From: Sphingobium sp. EM0848
GTDB taxonomy: Bacteria; Pseudomonadota; Alphaproteobacteria; Sphingomonadales; Sphingomonadaceae
Assembly: GCF_013375555.1 (NCBI RefSeq)
Contig: NZ_JABXWB010000001.1
Location: 558,001 to 622,000 of the forward strand
Reading direction: 5' to 3'
Length of the DNA: 64,000 nucleotides
Part shown: positions 26,826 to 34,742 of the stretch, in pieces
Numbering within the stretch: position 1 is the stretch's first letter
How the letters are laid out: each line of letters starts with the position of its first letter
Position numbers and translations under genes: made by a program
The notes under the pieces: generated by a model
What the model was told of the DNA's origin: nothing
The model's database searches: none
The model's input: the letters and a program-made list of their open reading frames with translations, nothing else

Positions 26826-27920
26826 ATGAAGACCCGCGCCGCGATATGTGTCGAACCCGGCAGGCCTCTGGTGGTGGATGAGGTGGATGTTCGCGGCCCG
26901 GGCCCTGGCGAAGTCCTGATAGAAATCCGCGCCACCGGGCTTTGCCATTCCGACTGGCACCAGATCAGCGGCGACCTTCCACTATTTCCCTATCCTACCA
27001 TTGCGGGCCATGAAGGCGCGGGGGTGGTGCTGGAGGTCGGGCCGGGCGTGGACAGTGTCGCGCCCGGCGATCATGTCATGCCTGTCGCGGTGCCCGAATG
27101 CCGCCAGTGCGTAAACTGCAATTCAGGCCGCACCAATTTGTGCTCTGAAATGTACGCGAATTTCGAGCGGACTGACACGCCCTTCACCTGGCGTGGCAAG
27201 CCGGTATACATGCAATCGGGCACCAGCACATTCGCCAACCATACGGTCGTGCGTGACATCGCGGTGGTCAAGATCCGCAAGGACGCGCCCTTCGACAGCA
27301 TATGCTATGCCGCATGCGGGTACATGACCGGGGTGGGCGCGGTCTTCAAGACCGCCCAGGTCAGGCCGCAATCGAGCGTCATCATCTTCGGTCTGGGCGG
27401 CGTCGGGCTGAATGTGGTTCAGGCGGCGCGCATGGCTGGGGCGCGGCAGATTGTCGCCGTCGACATCAACGACAGGCGCGAAGCACTTGCGCGACAGTTC
27501 GGCGCGACGGATTTCGTCATGCCCCAGAATGCCGAAGGGGACCTTGTCGAATATCTACGAGCCATGACGGGCGGCGGCGCGGACTACAGCTTCGAATGTA
27601 TCGGCAATCCGAAGGTCGGCGTGCAGGCGCTGGAAAGCGTCCGTCCCGGATGGGGGGTGAGCGTCGCGATCGGGGCCGGGGCTGCCGACGAGGCGCTGAG
27701 CATTCCGGCGATCACCATCCTGAACGGCCGGACATGGAAAGGGTCGATGCTTGGCGACGTCCGCCCGCGCAGCGAATTGCCGGGCCTTGTCGACCTTGTG
27801 ATGGAAGGGCGATTGCAGCTCGAGCCGCTCATCACCCAGCGGCTGCCGCTGGAACGGATCAATGAAGGATTCGATGCGATGTTGCGGGGGGAATCCATCC
27901 GCACCGTCATCATTTTCTGA
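26826..27920 (+). CDS. Zinc-dependent alcohol dehydrogenase (class III-like MDR)
   Basis: 364 residues. The catalytic zinc site is C40 (GLCHSD), H62-E63 (GHEGAG) and the cysteine of AACGYMTG near 170; the structural zinc has four cysteines at C92, C95, C98 and C106. The Rossmann motif is GLGGVGLNVVQ, and the aspartate in VAVDIND indicates NAD. The overall layout resembles S-(hydroxymethyl)glutathione or aryl-alcohol dehydrogenases. The ATG at 26826 is preferred over a TTG six bases upstream because of the spacing to AGGA. It is probably co-transcribed with the TonB receptor before it. Confidence 0.93.
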   Translation: MKTRAAICVEPGRPLVVDEVDVRGPGPGEVLIEIRATGLCHSDWHQISGDLPLFPYPTIAGHEGAGVVLEVGPGVDSVAPGDHVMPVAVPECRQCVNCNSGRTNLCSEMYANFERTDTPFTWRGKPVYMQSGTSTFANHTVVRDIAVVKIRKDAPFDSICYAACGYMTGVGAVFKTAQVRPQSSVIIFGLGGVGLNVVQAARMAGARQIVAVDINDRREALARQFGATDFVMPQNAEGDLVEYLRAMTGGGADYSFECIGNPKVGVQALESVRPGWGVSVAIGAGAADEALSIPAITILNGRTWKGSMLGDVRPRSELPGLVDLVMEGRLQLEPLITQRLPLERINEGFDAMLRGESIRTVIIF

Positions 27921-27963
27921 AAGCGCATGCCAGCGCCGGGCCAAAACTGAACAAAGGTGAACT

Positions 27964-28917
27964 GTGTCAATCGAAAATATCAAAAGCCGCCTTTCCCTGC
28001 CTGTCATCGCATCGCCCATGTTCATCGTGTCGCAGTTGGACTTGGTGCTCGCGCAGTGCAGGGCGGGTATTGTGGGTTCGTTCCCAACGCTGAACGCGCG
28101 TCCGGCCGGCGTGCTGGAACAATGGTTTGCGCGTCTCAAATCCGAAGTGGGTCCCGATGATGCACCTTTTGCCGCCAATCTGATCGTCCACCGCACGAAC
28201 GAACGACTGGATGAGGATCTGGCCCTCTGCGTCAAATATGAAGTGCCGCTCGTCATCACCTCGCTGGGCGCCCGCTCGGACGTCAATGAGGCCATTCACA
28301 GCTATGGCGGACTGGTCCTGCACGACGTCACGACCAACGCTTTCGCGCGCAAGGCGATCGAGAAGGGGGCTGACGGTCTCATCGCGGTCGCCGCCGGCGC
28401 GGGTGGTCATGCGGGCGTCACGTCGCCCTTTGCTCTGGTCAGCGAGATACGACGCTGGTTTTCCGGGCCTTTGGCGCTGTCGGGATCGATCTCCAACGGC
28501 GCCTCCATATTGGCGGCGCGTGCTCTGGGCGCGGATTTCGCCTATATGGGTTCGGCGTTCATCGCCACGCACGAAGCTATCGCGGTAGACGACTATAAGC
28601 AGATGATCGTCGATTGCGATGCGACGGACATCGTCTATTCGAATCTCTTTACCGGTGTGCATGGCAATTATCTGAAGCCAAGCATCGTCCGTGCTGGCCT
28701 CGACCTTGAAGACCTGCCGCAATCAGATCCCTCCAAGATGGATTTTGCGGCTCTTGCAGACGGCCGCAAGGCCTGGAAGGATATCTGGGGATGTGGGCAG
28801 GGCATCGGGGCGATTGACGCCGTGCAACCGACCGCAGCGTTGATCGCCCAGCTGAAGCGAGAATATGATGCGGGGCTGGCGGCTTTGCTGCCAGCTGGTG
28901 GGCATAACGGCAGATGA
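27964..28917 (+). CDS. Nitronate monooxygenase / 2-nitropropane dioxygenase family FMN protein
   Basis: 317 residues, TIM-barrel FMN protein. Visible are the N-terminal PVIASPMF, the phosphate-binding stretch VAAGAGGHAG and the SGSISNGASILAARALGADFAYMGS region of the NMO/enoyl reductase II family. The start is GTG after AAAGGTGA. Known members oxidise nitronates, while related ones reduce enoyl substrates or have unknown roles in lipid and terpene catabolism. With no nitro compound chemistry evident in the neighbourhood, a flavin-dependent oxidation or reduction of a pathway intermediate is equally possible. It follows the zinc ADH by 43 nt. Confidence 0.87.
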   Translation: MSIENIKSRLSLPVIASPMFIVSQLDLVLAQCRAGIVGSFPTLNARPAGVLEQWFARLKSEVGPDDAPFAANLIVHRTNERLDEDLALCVKYEVPLVITSLGARSDVNEAIHSYGGLVLHDVTTNAFARKAIEKGADGLIAVAAGAGGHAGVTSPFALVSEIRRWFSGPLALSGSISNGASILAARALGADFAYMGSAFIATHEAIAVDDYKQMIVDCDATDIVYSNLFTGVHGNYLKPSIVRAGLDLEDLPQSDPSKMDFAALADGRKAWKDIWGCGQGIGAIDAVQPTAALIAQLKREYDAGLAALLPAGGHNGR

Positions 28918-28963
28918 ACTGATTTTCTCTATATAGTTCGTGCTGTTATACGTTTCTTGCTGC

Positions 28964-28977
28964 AATACATGTGTAAT
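28964..28977. promoter_or_regulatory. Palindromic operator candidate (site 2)
   Basis: The bases read AATAC-ATGT-GTAAT, one change from the ATTRC-N4-GYAAT consensus. The site lies 116 nt upstream of the first MaoC gene. The core TACATGTGTA is itself nearly palindromic. Confidence 0.55.
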
Positions 28978-29093
28978 GTCGGGAGCGTCAGATTCTTGGT
29001 GCTGGCAAGTCCGTCATGCCGATGTCTAGATGCAATCTGGGTCCGAAAGCCGCGCTGTTTCGGACGTACATCTGGTAGATTTGGGAGTAAAAG

Positions 29094-29591
29094 GTGAGCG
29101 ACGATATCAGACAGCGGGCAAAGCTCTGGCCGAAGGGAAGATTGTTCGAAGATTTTGCCGTCGGTCAGCAATTCGACCATCATTGGGGGCGTACCGTCAC
29201 CGAAACGGAAGCCACGACCTTCGCCAGCCTCACGCTTGCCTATAATCCGCTCTATTTCAATCGGGCGTTCGCACAGGCGGAGGGGCATCCCGAACTGGTT
29301 GTCTGTCCTCAGCTTGTCTTCAACATCGTGCTGGGGTTGAGCGTCGAGGATTGCAGCGAGATCGGCGGACCCTTTCTTGGCGTCTATGACCTGACCTATC
29401 ATCGGGCGGTTTATCCTGGCACCACCATCCTGGCCCGGAGCGAAACGGTCGAGGCGCGACTGTCCGACAGCAATCCGGAAAATGGCATCGTCACATGGAA
29501 GACCGAAGGCTTCACCCCGGACGGCGAGACGCTGGTCACATTCCGTCGTTCCAACCTTATTCGACTGCGCAACCCGGGGAGCAAGATCTGA
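29094..29591 (+). CDS. MaoC-like hot-dog hydratase (copy 1)
   Basis: 165 residues. A MaoC/mesaconyl-CoA hydratase-like hot-dog domain is recognisable from FEDFAVGQQFDHHWGRTVTETEATTFA and the hydratase helix region LAYNPLYFNRAFAQAEG, where the usual D/N-x4-H type active-site residues would lie, then PGTTILARSETVE. The GTG start is preceded by GGGAGT. It ends with a one-base overlap with a second MaoC gene (TGATG). Such pairs can form a heteromer or the two halves of a double hot-dog hydratase acting on a branched dicarboxylic enoyl-CoA. Confidence 0.88.
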   Translation: MSDDIRQRAKLWPKGRLFEDFAVGQQFDHHWGRTVTETEATTFASLTLAYNPLYFNRAFAQAEGHPELVVCPQLVFNIVLGLSVEDCSEIGGPFLGVYDLTYHRAVYPGTTILARSETVEARLSDSNPENGIVTWKTEGFTPDGETLVTFRRSNLIRLRNPGSKI

Positions 29592-30058
29592 TGGATATGA
29601 ACAAGCTGACGGGGTCGAACAATTATTTCGAGGATTTCGAACCGGGCATGGTCATCCAGCATGCGCGCGGCAAGACCGTGACGGCGCTGGACAATGTGCT
29701 GATCACCAACATGGTGATGAACACCGCCGAAGGACATTTCAACGAAGACCTGATGGCGAAGCATCCGTTCGGCAAGATCGTTGTCTATGGCGGTGTCAAT
29801 TTCTCCATGGTCTGCGGGCTCGCTTCGCAGGATTGTTGCGAAAATGCGGTGGCCGAACTGGGGCTGGACAATGTCAAGCTGACACGCCCGGTGACGCATG
29901 GCGACACGATCTACGCCTATTCGGAGGTGCTGGAGAAAAGGGATGCCGATCGTCCCGATGCCGGGCTCGTCATCTTCCGCCACTATGGCTACAACCAGCG
30001 CGACGAGTTGATAGCCAAGGTGGATCGCACGATATTGCTGAAGCGCCGGCCGGCCTGA
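29591..30058 (+). CDS. MaoC-like hot-dog hydratase (copy 2)
   Basis: 155 residues, starting at the ATG that overlaps the previous stop. It has the same opening FEDFEPGMVIQHARGKTVTA, a NTAEGHFNEDLMAKHPFG segment and the closing GDTIYAYSEVLEKR and IFRHYGYNQRDELIAKVDRT strands of MaoC domains. The tight coupling to copy 1 suggests a heterodimer. With the CaiB CoA-transferase and CitE lyase a short distance downstream, it fits a mesaconyl- or itaconyl-CoA-type hydration step (inference). Confidence 0.88.
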   Translation: MDMNKLTGSNNYFEDFEPGMVIQHARGKTVTALDNVLITNMVMNTAEGHFNEDLMAKHPFGKIVVYGGVNFSMVCGLASQDCCENAVAELGLDNVKLTRPVTHGDTIYAYSEVLEKRDADRPDAGLVIFRHYGYNQRDELIAKVDRTILLKRRPA

Positions 30059-30092
30059 ACCGCCGCTATTTTATCCGCGGTTTCGGGAAAAG

Positions 30093-30125
30093 TCCCGGCA
30101 GGCTTCATGCCTTGCCGGGATTTTT
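30093..30125. terminator. Intrinsic terminator after the MaoC pair
   Basis: The arms TCCCGGCA (30093-30100) and TGCCGGGA (30113-30120) pair, with an inner GGC/GCC extension and a small bulge, and five T residues follow at 30121-30125. The convergent MFS gene ends inside this hairpin (stop at 30105), and its strand also has a T run after the stem, so it may work in both directions. Confidence 0.85.
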
Positions 30126-31420
30126 CATGACCGTTTCATTCTCCTCGCCGAGCCGGACGCCGAGGCGCCAGAAGAAGACGGAGGCGATCAGGGAACCGGA
30201 CAGCGCGAGGATGAGCGCCAGGCGCAGGGAAAGTTCCGCATTCCCAGTGATTGCGACGAACAGGTCGCTGCAACCGCCGGTCAGGAGCGGTCCGAGGCCA
30301 AGGCCGATCCCGGTGGGAAAGACGAGAAGAATGGCTGATGTCAGTCCGCGCAGGTTCGCCTGGACCATGGACTGGGCCAGCGCGTTGACCGGCGCGATGA
30401 AAAAGCTTGCCGCGATGAGGCTGAAAAAGCCCGCCGCCAGTGTGATGGACAGGGATGAAGCGAGATATTGCACGCCCGCGAAGGGCACCAGGATGAAGGT
30501 GGCGATGCCGGGCGCCCAAGCATAGGAGCGAATATCCCTTGTCACGAGGCGGTCGATGAGCTGGCCACCAGCGAGTGCTCCGATCCCTCCGCCCAGTCCC
30601 ACCATGATCGCGCTCCATATGGCGATCTGCGTCATTGACAGATCGTGGCTGCGGGCCAGAAATGGCGGCATCCAGATCATGACCGCCTGGTAGGAATAGG
30701 AATGAAGCGTCGCCGCGATCACCAGCAGGCGAAAGGATTTCCTGTTCCAGAGATAGCGGCAGCCTGCCCGGAAGCTGATCGACAGCGGCGGTTCCGATCC
30801 GGCTTGACGTTCGAAGCGACCCCGCTGCGGTTCACGCAGGAACAGCAGCAGGGGAACCATGGCGAAGCCGGCTAGCCCGATGAACAGAAAGCTTTCGCGC
30901 CATTCCAGATGGTCTGAAAGCCAACCGCCTAATGCAATGCCGGCCGTGACCCCGACCGGGCTGGCCAGCGCCCAGATGGAAAACGCCCTGCCGCGCCGCT
31001 CGAACGGGAATTTGTCGGACAGCAGGGAATGGGTCGCGGGCACGCTCACCGCTTCGCCCAGCGCCACGCCCATGCGCAATATGGCCAGGCTGATAAAGCC
31101 GCCGGCAAGGCCGGTCAGTGCCGTCATGGTCGTCCATAGCGTTAGCCCGCCCGCCATCAGAAAGGTTCTTTTCTTCCGGTCGACCAGCAGGCGATTGGCA
31201 CGGCGGCGCCCGCATAGAGAATGGCGAAGGAAAAGCCGGTCAACGCGCCCAGTTGCGTGTCGCTCAGACCCAGTTTCTGCTTGATCGGAATCTGGAGAAT
31301 CGAGAGCAGCGACCGGTCGAGATAGTTGAAAAGCGCGACGATGAAGAGAATGGTCAGGGCGACATTAGGACTGTCGCGCAAACCGGCCAGGCCATGATGG
31401 CGGCTAACGTCCTGCTTCAT
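30105..31420 (-). pseudogene. MFS transporter interrupted by a frameshift
   Basis: Two adjacent minus-strand frames together make one major facilitator protein. The first (from ATG 31420, AGGA upstream) carries TM1-TM2 with the sphingomonad MFS pattern FNYLDRSLLSILQIPIK and LGLSDTQLGALTGFSFAILYAG, and ends in a stop near 31160. The second frame continues with LLVDRKKRTFLMAGG, which is the loop 2-3 signature followed by about 10 further helices to 30105. The join lies at about 31185-31200, where a single missing base explains everything. It is either a true inactivating mutation or a sequence error. It would have been a cytoplasmic-membrane transporter for an organic acid of the pathway. Confidence 0.85.
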
Positions 31421-31509
31421 CCGGCAATCCTCTCTCATAATTATTGTAAATTGCTATTTTACGCTTTCGATTCTGTTTGCGCTGGAGATAAAGGCGATCT
31501 CGCAGTGGA

Positions 31510-31523
31510 ATTACAGGTGTAAT
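31510..31523. promoter_or_regulatory. Palindromic operator candidate (site 3)
   Basis: The bases read ATTAC-AGGT-GTAAT, an exact match to ATTRC-N4-GYAAT. The site lies between divergent genes, 111 nt before the CaiB CoA-transferase start and 89 nt before the MFS start, so it could control both. Confidence 0.66.
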
Positions 31524-31634
31524 ACCGCGCCGCTGAATGGCGCTATTGGTTGCGATAAGCGATGGCGGCTTTCAATCAGGGTACAGGATCGAACGCATAG
31601 GGCTTCGGTCATGCGACTGGCTGGTTGAAAGATC

Positions 31635-32891
31635 ATGGATACCATATCGAGCTTTGGTGCACTGTCGGATTTGCGGATCATCGATCTCACGCAAATGCTC
31701 GCGGGCCCCTATGCCACGATGATGCTTGCCGACCATGGGGCAACCGTTATCAAGATTGAAGGGCCGGAAGGGGACATGACCCGTGCTGGCGGCCCGTTTC
31801 GGAAGGATGATGAGGAAAAGCTGCTTGGCGGCTATTTCCAGAGCATCGACCGGAACAAGGAAAGCGTTTGCCTGGATCTCAAGAGCGAGGAAGGCAAAGC
31901 CGCCTTTAAGGCGCTCGTTCTCGACGCGGATGCCGTGGTGGAGAATTTCCGGTCTGGCGTGATGGAACGTCTGGGCCTGGGCTATGAGGTGCTGCAGGAG
32001 ATCAATCCACGCTTGGTTTACGGGACGTTGCGCGGGTTTGGCGATGCGCGCACCGGCAAGTCGCCCTATAATGACTGGCCAGCTTTCGATGTAGTTGCGC
32101 AGGCGATGGGCGGGATCATGGCGATCACGGGGCCGGATCCCAACACACCTACGAAGGTCGGTCCCGGCGTTGGCGACATCATTCCCGGAATGATGTTGGG
32201 TTTCGGCGTCCTGTCAGCTATCCATCACGCCCGGCGAACGGGGCAGGGGCAGTTTGTCGATATTTCCATGGTCGATGCGGTTCTGGCCGTGTGCGAAAGG
32301 ACGGTGTGGCAGAATTCCGTGCTGGGCCTGGTGCCCGGGCCGGAGGGTAACCATCATCCCTTCCTGTGCCCTTTCGGCATGTATCCCGCTGCGGATGGTT
32401 TCGTCACCATTGCGGCGCATCAGGATCGATTCTTCGAATTTCTGTGCCAGACCCTTGATGCTCCGGAATTGCCGCACGACCCGCGCTTTCTCGACCATGC
32501 CAAGAGAGGCGCGAACAAGGGCGCGCTGATCGAAGCATTGAGCGCGCGGACATGCGCTTTCACCAAGGATGAACTTTCGCGGATGCTGGGAGGCAAGATT
32601 CCGTTCGGTCCCGTTCTCAACATAAGCGAGATATTCGACGATCCGCACTTCGCTGCCCGCGAAATGCTGGTCGATGTCGAACAGCCGGGATTGGAACCCG
32701 TCAAGATTGTTGGCGTACCGATCAAGATGACTCGCACGCCCGGAAAGGTTGTCCGGCGCGGGCCTTATCTTGGCGAGCATACGGAATTGCGCCTGCGGGA
32801 GGCGGGACTGGATGAAGATGTCGTAGCCAGGGTGATGAGCGCGCTCGCGCAGCCCTGGAAAAAGGAAGAGAAGGGAATGGTTGAATCATGA
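31635..32891 (+). CDS. Family III (CaiB/BaiF) CoA-transferase
   Basis: 418 residues, single-domain and full length. The N-terminal RIIDLTQMLAGPYATMMLADHGA, NKESVCLDL, VVENFRSGVMERLGL and RRTGQGQFVDISM segments are typical, and the catalytic aspartate is Asp181 in PGVGDIIPG. It transfers CoA between a donor thioester (often succinyl-CoA) and a carboxylic acid. It overlaps the CitE-type lyase by 4 nt, so the thioester it makes is probably cleaved by that lyase, perhaps after hydration by the MaoC pair. Family III transferases are known for mesaconate, citramalate and malate, which would fit. Confidence 0.93.
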   Translation: MDTISSFGALSDLRIIDLTQMLAGPYATMMLADHGATVIKIEGPEGDMTRAGGPFRKDDEEKLLGGYFQSIDRNKESVCLDLKSEEGKAAFKALVLDADAVVENFRSGVMERLGLGYEVLQEINPRLVYGTLRGFGDARTGKSPYNDWPAFDVVAQAMGGIMAITGPDPNTPTKVGPGVGDIIPGMMLGFGVLSAIHHARRTGQGQFVDISMVDAVLAVCERTVWQNSVLGLVPGPEGNHHPFLCPFGMYPAADGFVTIAAHQDRFFEFLCQTLDAPELPHDPRFLDHAKRGANKGALIEALSARTCAFTKDELSRMLGGKIPFGPVLNISEIFDDPHFAAREMLVDVEQPGLEPVKIVGVPIKMTRTPGKVVRRGPYLGEHTELRLREAGLDEDVVARVMSALAQPWKKEEKGMVES

Positions 32892-33799
32892 GCAAACGTC
32901 CAGTTCGTCTGCGTCGCGTGCAGTTGTCCGTTCCGGGCAGCAGCGAGAAGATGTTGCAGAAGGCTGCCGCGTCCGCCGCGGATCATGTCTTCTGCGATCT
33001 TGAGGACGCAGTGGCGCCGGCGGCAAAGGTCGGTGCGCGCGACCTGATCGCCGATGCGCTCAATAACCTGGATTGGGGCAAGAAGACCCGTTGCGTGCGG
33101 ATCAACGACGTCACCACCCAATATTGCCACGATGACATCATCACCATCGTGGAAAAGGCCGGTGAGAATGTCGACACGATCATGCTGACCAAGCCGTACA
33201 AAGCAGCGGACGTGATCTTTCTGGACCATATGCTGACCCAGCTTGAAAAGAAGCTGGGCCTCAAGAACCGGATCGGTATCGAAGTGCTGATCGAGGAAGT
33301 GCAGGCCTTGCAGAATGTCGAGGAAATCGCCCGCTCTTCCGACCGGCTCGAAGCCCTGATCTTCGGCATGGGCGACTATGCCGGTTCGCAGGGCATTGAC
33401 ACGGACGATATCGGCGCGACCGGCAGCTATCCGGGCGACATATTCCATTATGCGCGCTTCCGTATCGCCATGGCGGCCCGTTCGGTCGGCATTGACGCCG
33501 TCGATGGTCCCTTCGCCAATTTCAAGGATGAAACGGCCTATCGATCGGAAGCCATGCGCGCACGTTCGCTCGGCATGGTTGGAAAATGGGCCATCCATCC
33601 GTCGCAGATCGAACCGGCACTCGATGTGTTTTCGCCGTCCCAGGCCGATGTCGACCGCGCCCGGAGGATGGAGGCCGCCTATCGCGAGGCGGAGGCCAAG
33701 GGCTTGGGCGCCGCTCAGGTGGATGGCATCATGATCGACGTCGCGGTAGTGCGACTGGTGCAGAATACGCTGCGCAAGGCCGACCTGATCGGCATGTGA
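32888..33799 (+). CDS. CitE/HpcH family acyl-CoA lyase (malyl/beta-methylmalyl/citramalyl-CoA lyase-like)
   Basis: 303 residues. It has the family DLEDAV motif near residues 36-41, a glutamate-containing IEVLIEEVQALQNVEEIA strand for Mg2+ binding, LIFGMGDYAG and the C-terminal KWAIHPSQIEPALDVFSPS loop. Such enzymes split 3-hydroxyacyl-CoA compounds such as citramalyl-CoA or beta-methylmalyl-CoA into a 2-oxoacid plus a short acyl-CoA, needing Mg2+. It overlaps the CoA-transferase stop by 4 nt. It differs clearly from the other CitE-like protein at 40728. Confidence 0.9.
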   Translation: MSKRPVRLRRVQLSVPGSSEKMLQKAAASAADHVFCDLEDAVAPAAKVGARDLIADALNNLDWGKKTRCVRINDVTTQYCHDDIITIVEKAGENVDTIMLTKPYKAADVIFLDHMLTQLEKKLGLKNRIGIEVLIEEVQALQNVEEIARSSDRLEALIFGMGDYAGSQGIDTDDIGATGSYPGDIFHYARFRIAMAARSVGIDAVDGPFANFKDETAYRSEAMRARSLGMVGKWAIHPSQIEPALDVFSPSQADVDRARRMEAAYREAEAKGLGAAQVDGIMIDVAVVRLVQNTLRKADLIGM

Positions 33800-33836
33800 C
33801 TATGACCGGGCAGTCCTCCTGATGGACCCGCCTTGT

Positions 33837-33878
33837 CTCGCGACGCATCCATCATCCATGGGATGAATGCGTCGCGAG
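33837..33878. repeat. Inverted repeat, possible terminator
   Basis: A perfect 12-bp repeat, ctcgcgacgcat (33837-33848) and its complement (33867-33878), lies between the lyase and the next SDR. No T run follows, so it is either a factor-assisted terminator, an mRNA-stabilising hairpin or a protein site. Confidence 0.5.
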
Positions 33879-33950
33879 GCGTAAAACCATTGGCCAGTCC
33901 GGCCGATCTCTGCTGCCTTTTCATTTCAGGTCAGGATGAAGGCAGCTAGG

Positions 33951-34730
33951 ATGGGATCAACGCGAAGGGCAGTCATCACGGGTTCCGCTTCCGGAATAGG
34001 CAAGGCGACGGCCGAACGGCTGACTGATGCGGGATGGAGGGTGATCGGGATAGATCTCCGTGATGCGGAGGTGGTGGCTGATCTGTCCACAGCCGAAGGG
34101 CGCTCTGGCGCTTTGCGGTCGGTGTCCACCATCTGCCCGGACGGCATCGATACCCTCGTCACATGTGCGGGAATATACCGACCGATCGACTCGCCGGGCA
34201 TCGTTTCCATCAATTATTTTGGCACTGTGGACATCATTCGGGGCCTACGGTCGCTGTTGCTGAAATCGGCGTCGCCGCGCGTTGCAGCGGTGTCGTCCAT
34301 GGCGACGATCCTTGATGTGGATGAGGAGGTTGTTACGGCCTGCACAGCCGGCGACGAAGTGCATGCCTGTAGAGCCGCCGTCGCCGCGGCAGCGCGATGC
34401 CCGGAAGAGCCGATCATCTATTCCTCGACCAAGCGCGCCATCACGAACTGGATCAGGTCGCAATCGGTGGCCGACGACTGGGGTGGCTCGGGCATATTGC
34501 TCAATTGCGTGTGTCCCGGCGTCATACGGACACCTCTGACGCGGGACGACCTATCCGATCCCGCGCGCATGGAATGGCTGCTCAATTACAATCCGGCGGT
34601 CATCAAGGACATTCCCGGCCCGGATGTTGTGGCGAGTCTGCTCGCCTATCTCGTGAGCGCCGAAAACGCCTATATGGTGGGACAGGCGATTTTCGTCGAT
34701 GGCGGCACCGAAGTCAGGCAGCGCATCTGA
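33951..34730 (+). CDS. SDR, 3-alpha-hydroxysteroid dehydrogenase/carbonyl reductase-like
   Basis: 259 residues from the ATG at 33951 (264 from an alternative ATG at 33936; neither has a decisive ribosome site). The TGSASGIGKATAERL motif, a GIDLRDAEVVADLSTAEGR segment, INYFGT and the catalytic YSSTK are visible. The RDAEV.ADLSTAEGR pattern and the helical insertion before the active site are features I know from Comamonas 3-alpha-HSD/carbonyl reductase. This points to an alicyclic or steroid-like secondary alcohol or ketone as substrate, though the family is broad. It follows the lyase after about 150 nt containing a hairpin, and is convergent with the GMC gene. Confidence 0.87.
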   Translation: MGSTRRAVITGSASGIGKATAERLTDAGWRVIGIDLRDAEVVADLSTAEGRSGALRSVSTICPDGIDTLVTCAGIYRPIDSPGIVSINYFGTVDIIRGLRSLLLKSASPRVAAVSSMATILDVDEEVVTACTAGDEVHACRAAVAAAARCPEEPIIYSSTKRAITNWIRSQSVADDWGGSGILLNCVCPGVIRTPLTRDDLSDPARMEWLLNYNPAVIKDIPGPDVVASLLAYLVSAENAYMVGQAIFVDGGTEVRQRI

Positions 34731-34742
34731 CGCCCTCAAAGC

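Noticed and set aside
31157..31420. Programmed frameshift in the MFS transporter
   Set aside because: I saw no slippery heptamer or downstream stimulatory structure at the join; a plain mutation or sequence error is simpler.
33837..33878. Strong intrinsic terminator after the CitE lyase
   Set aside because: The stem is perfect but no T run follows; kept only as an inverted repeat.
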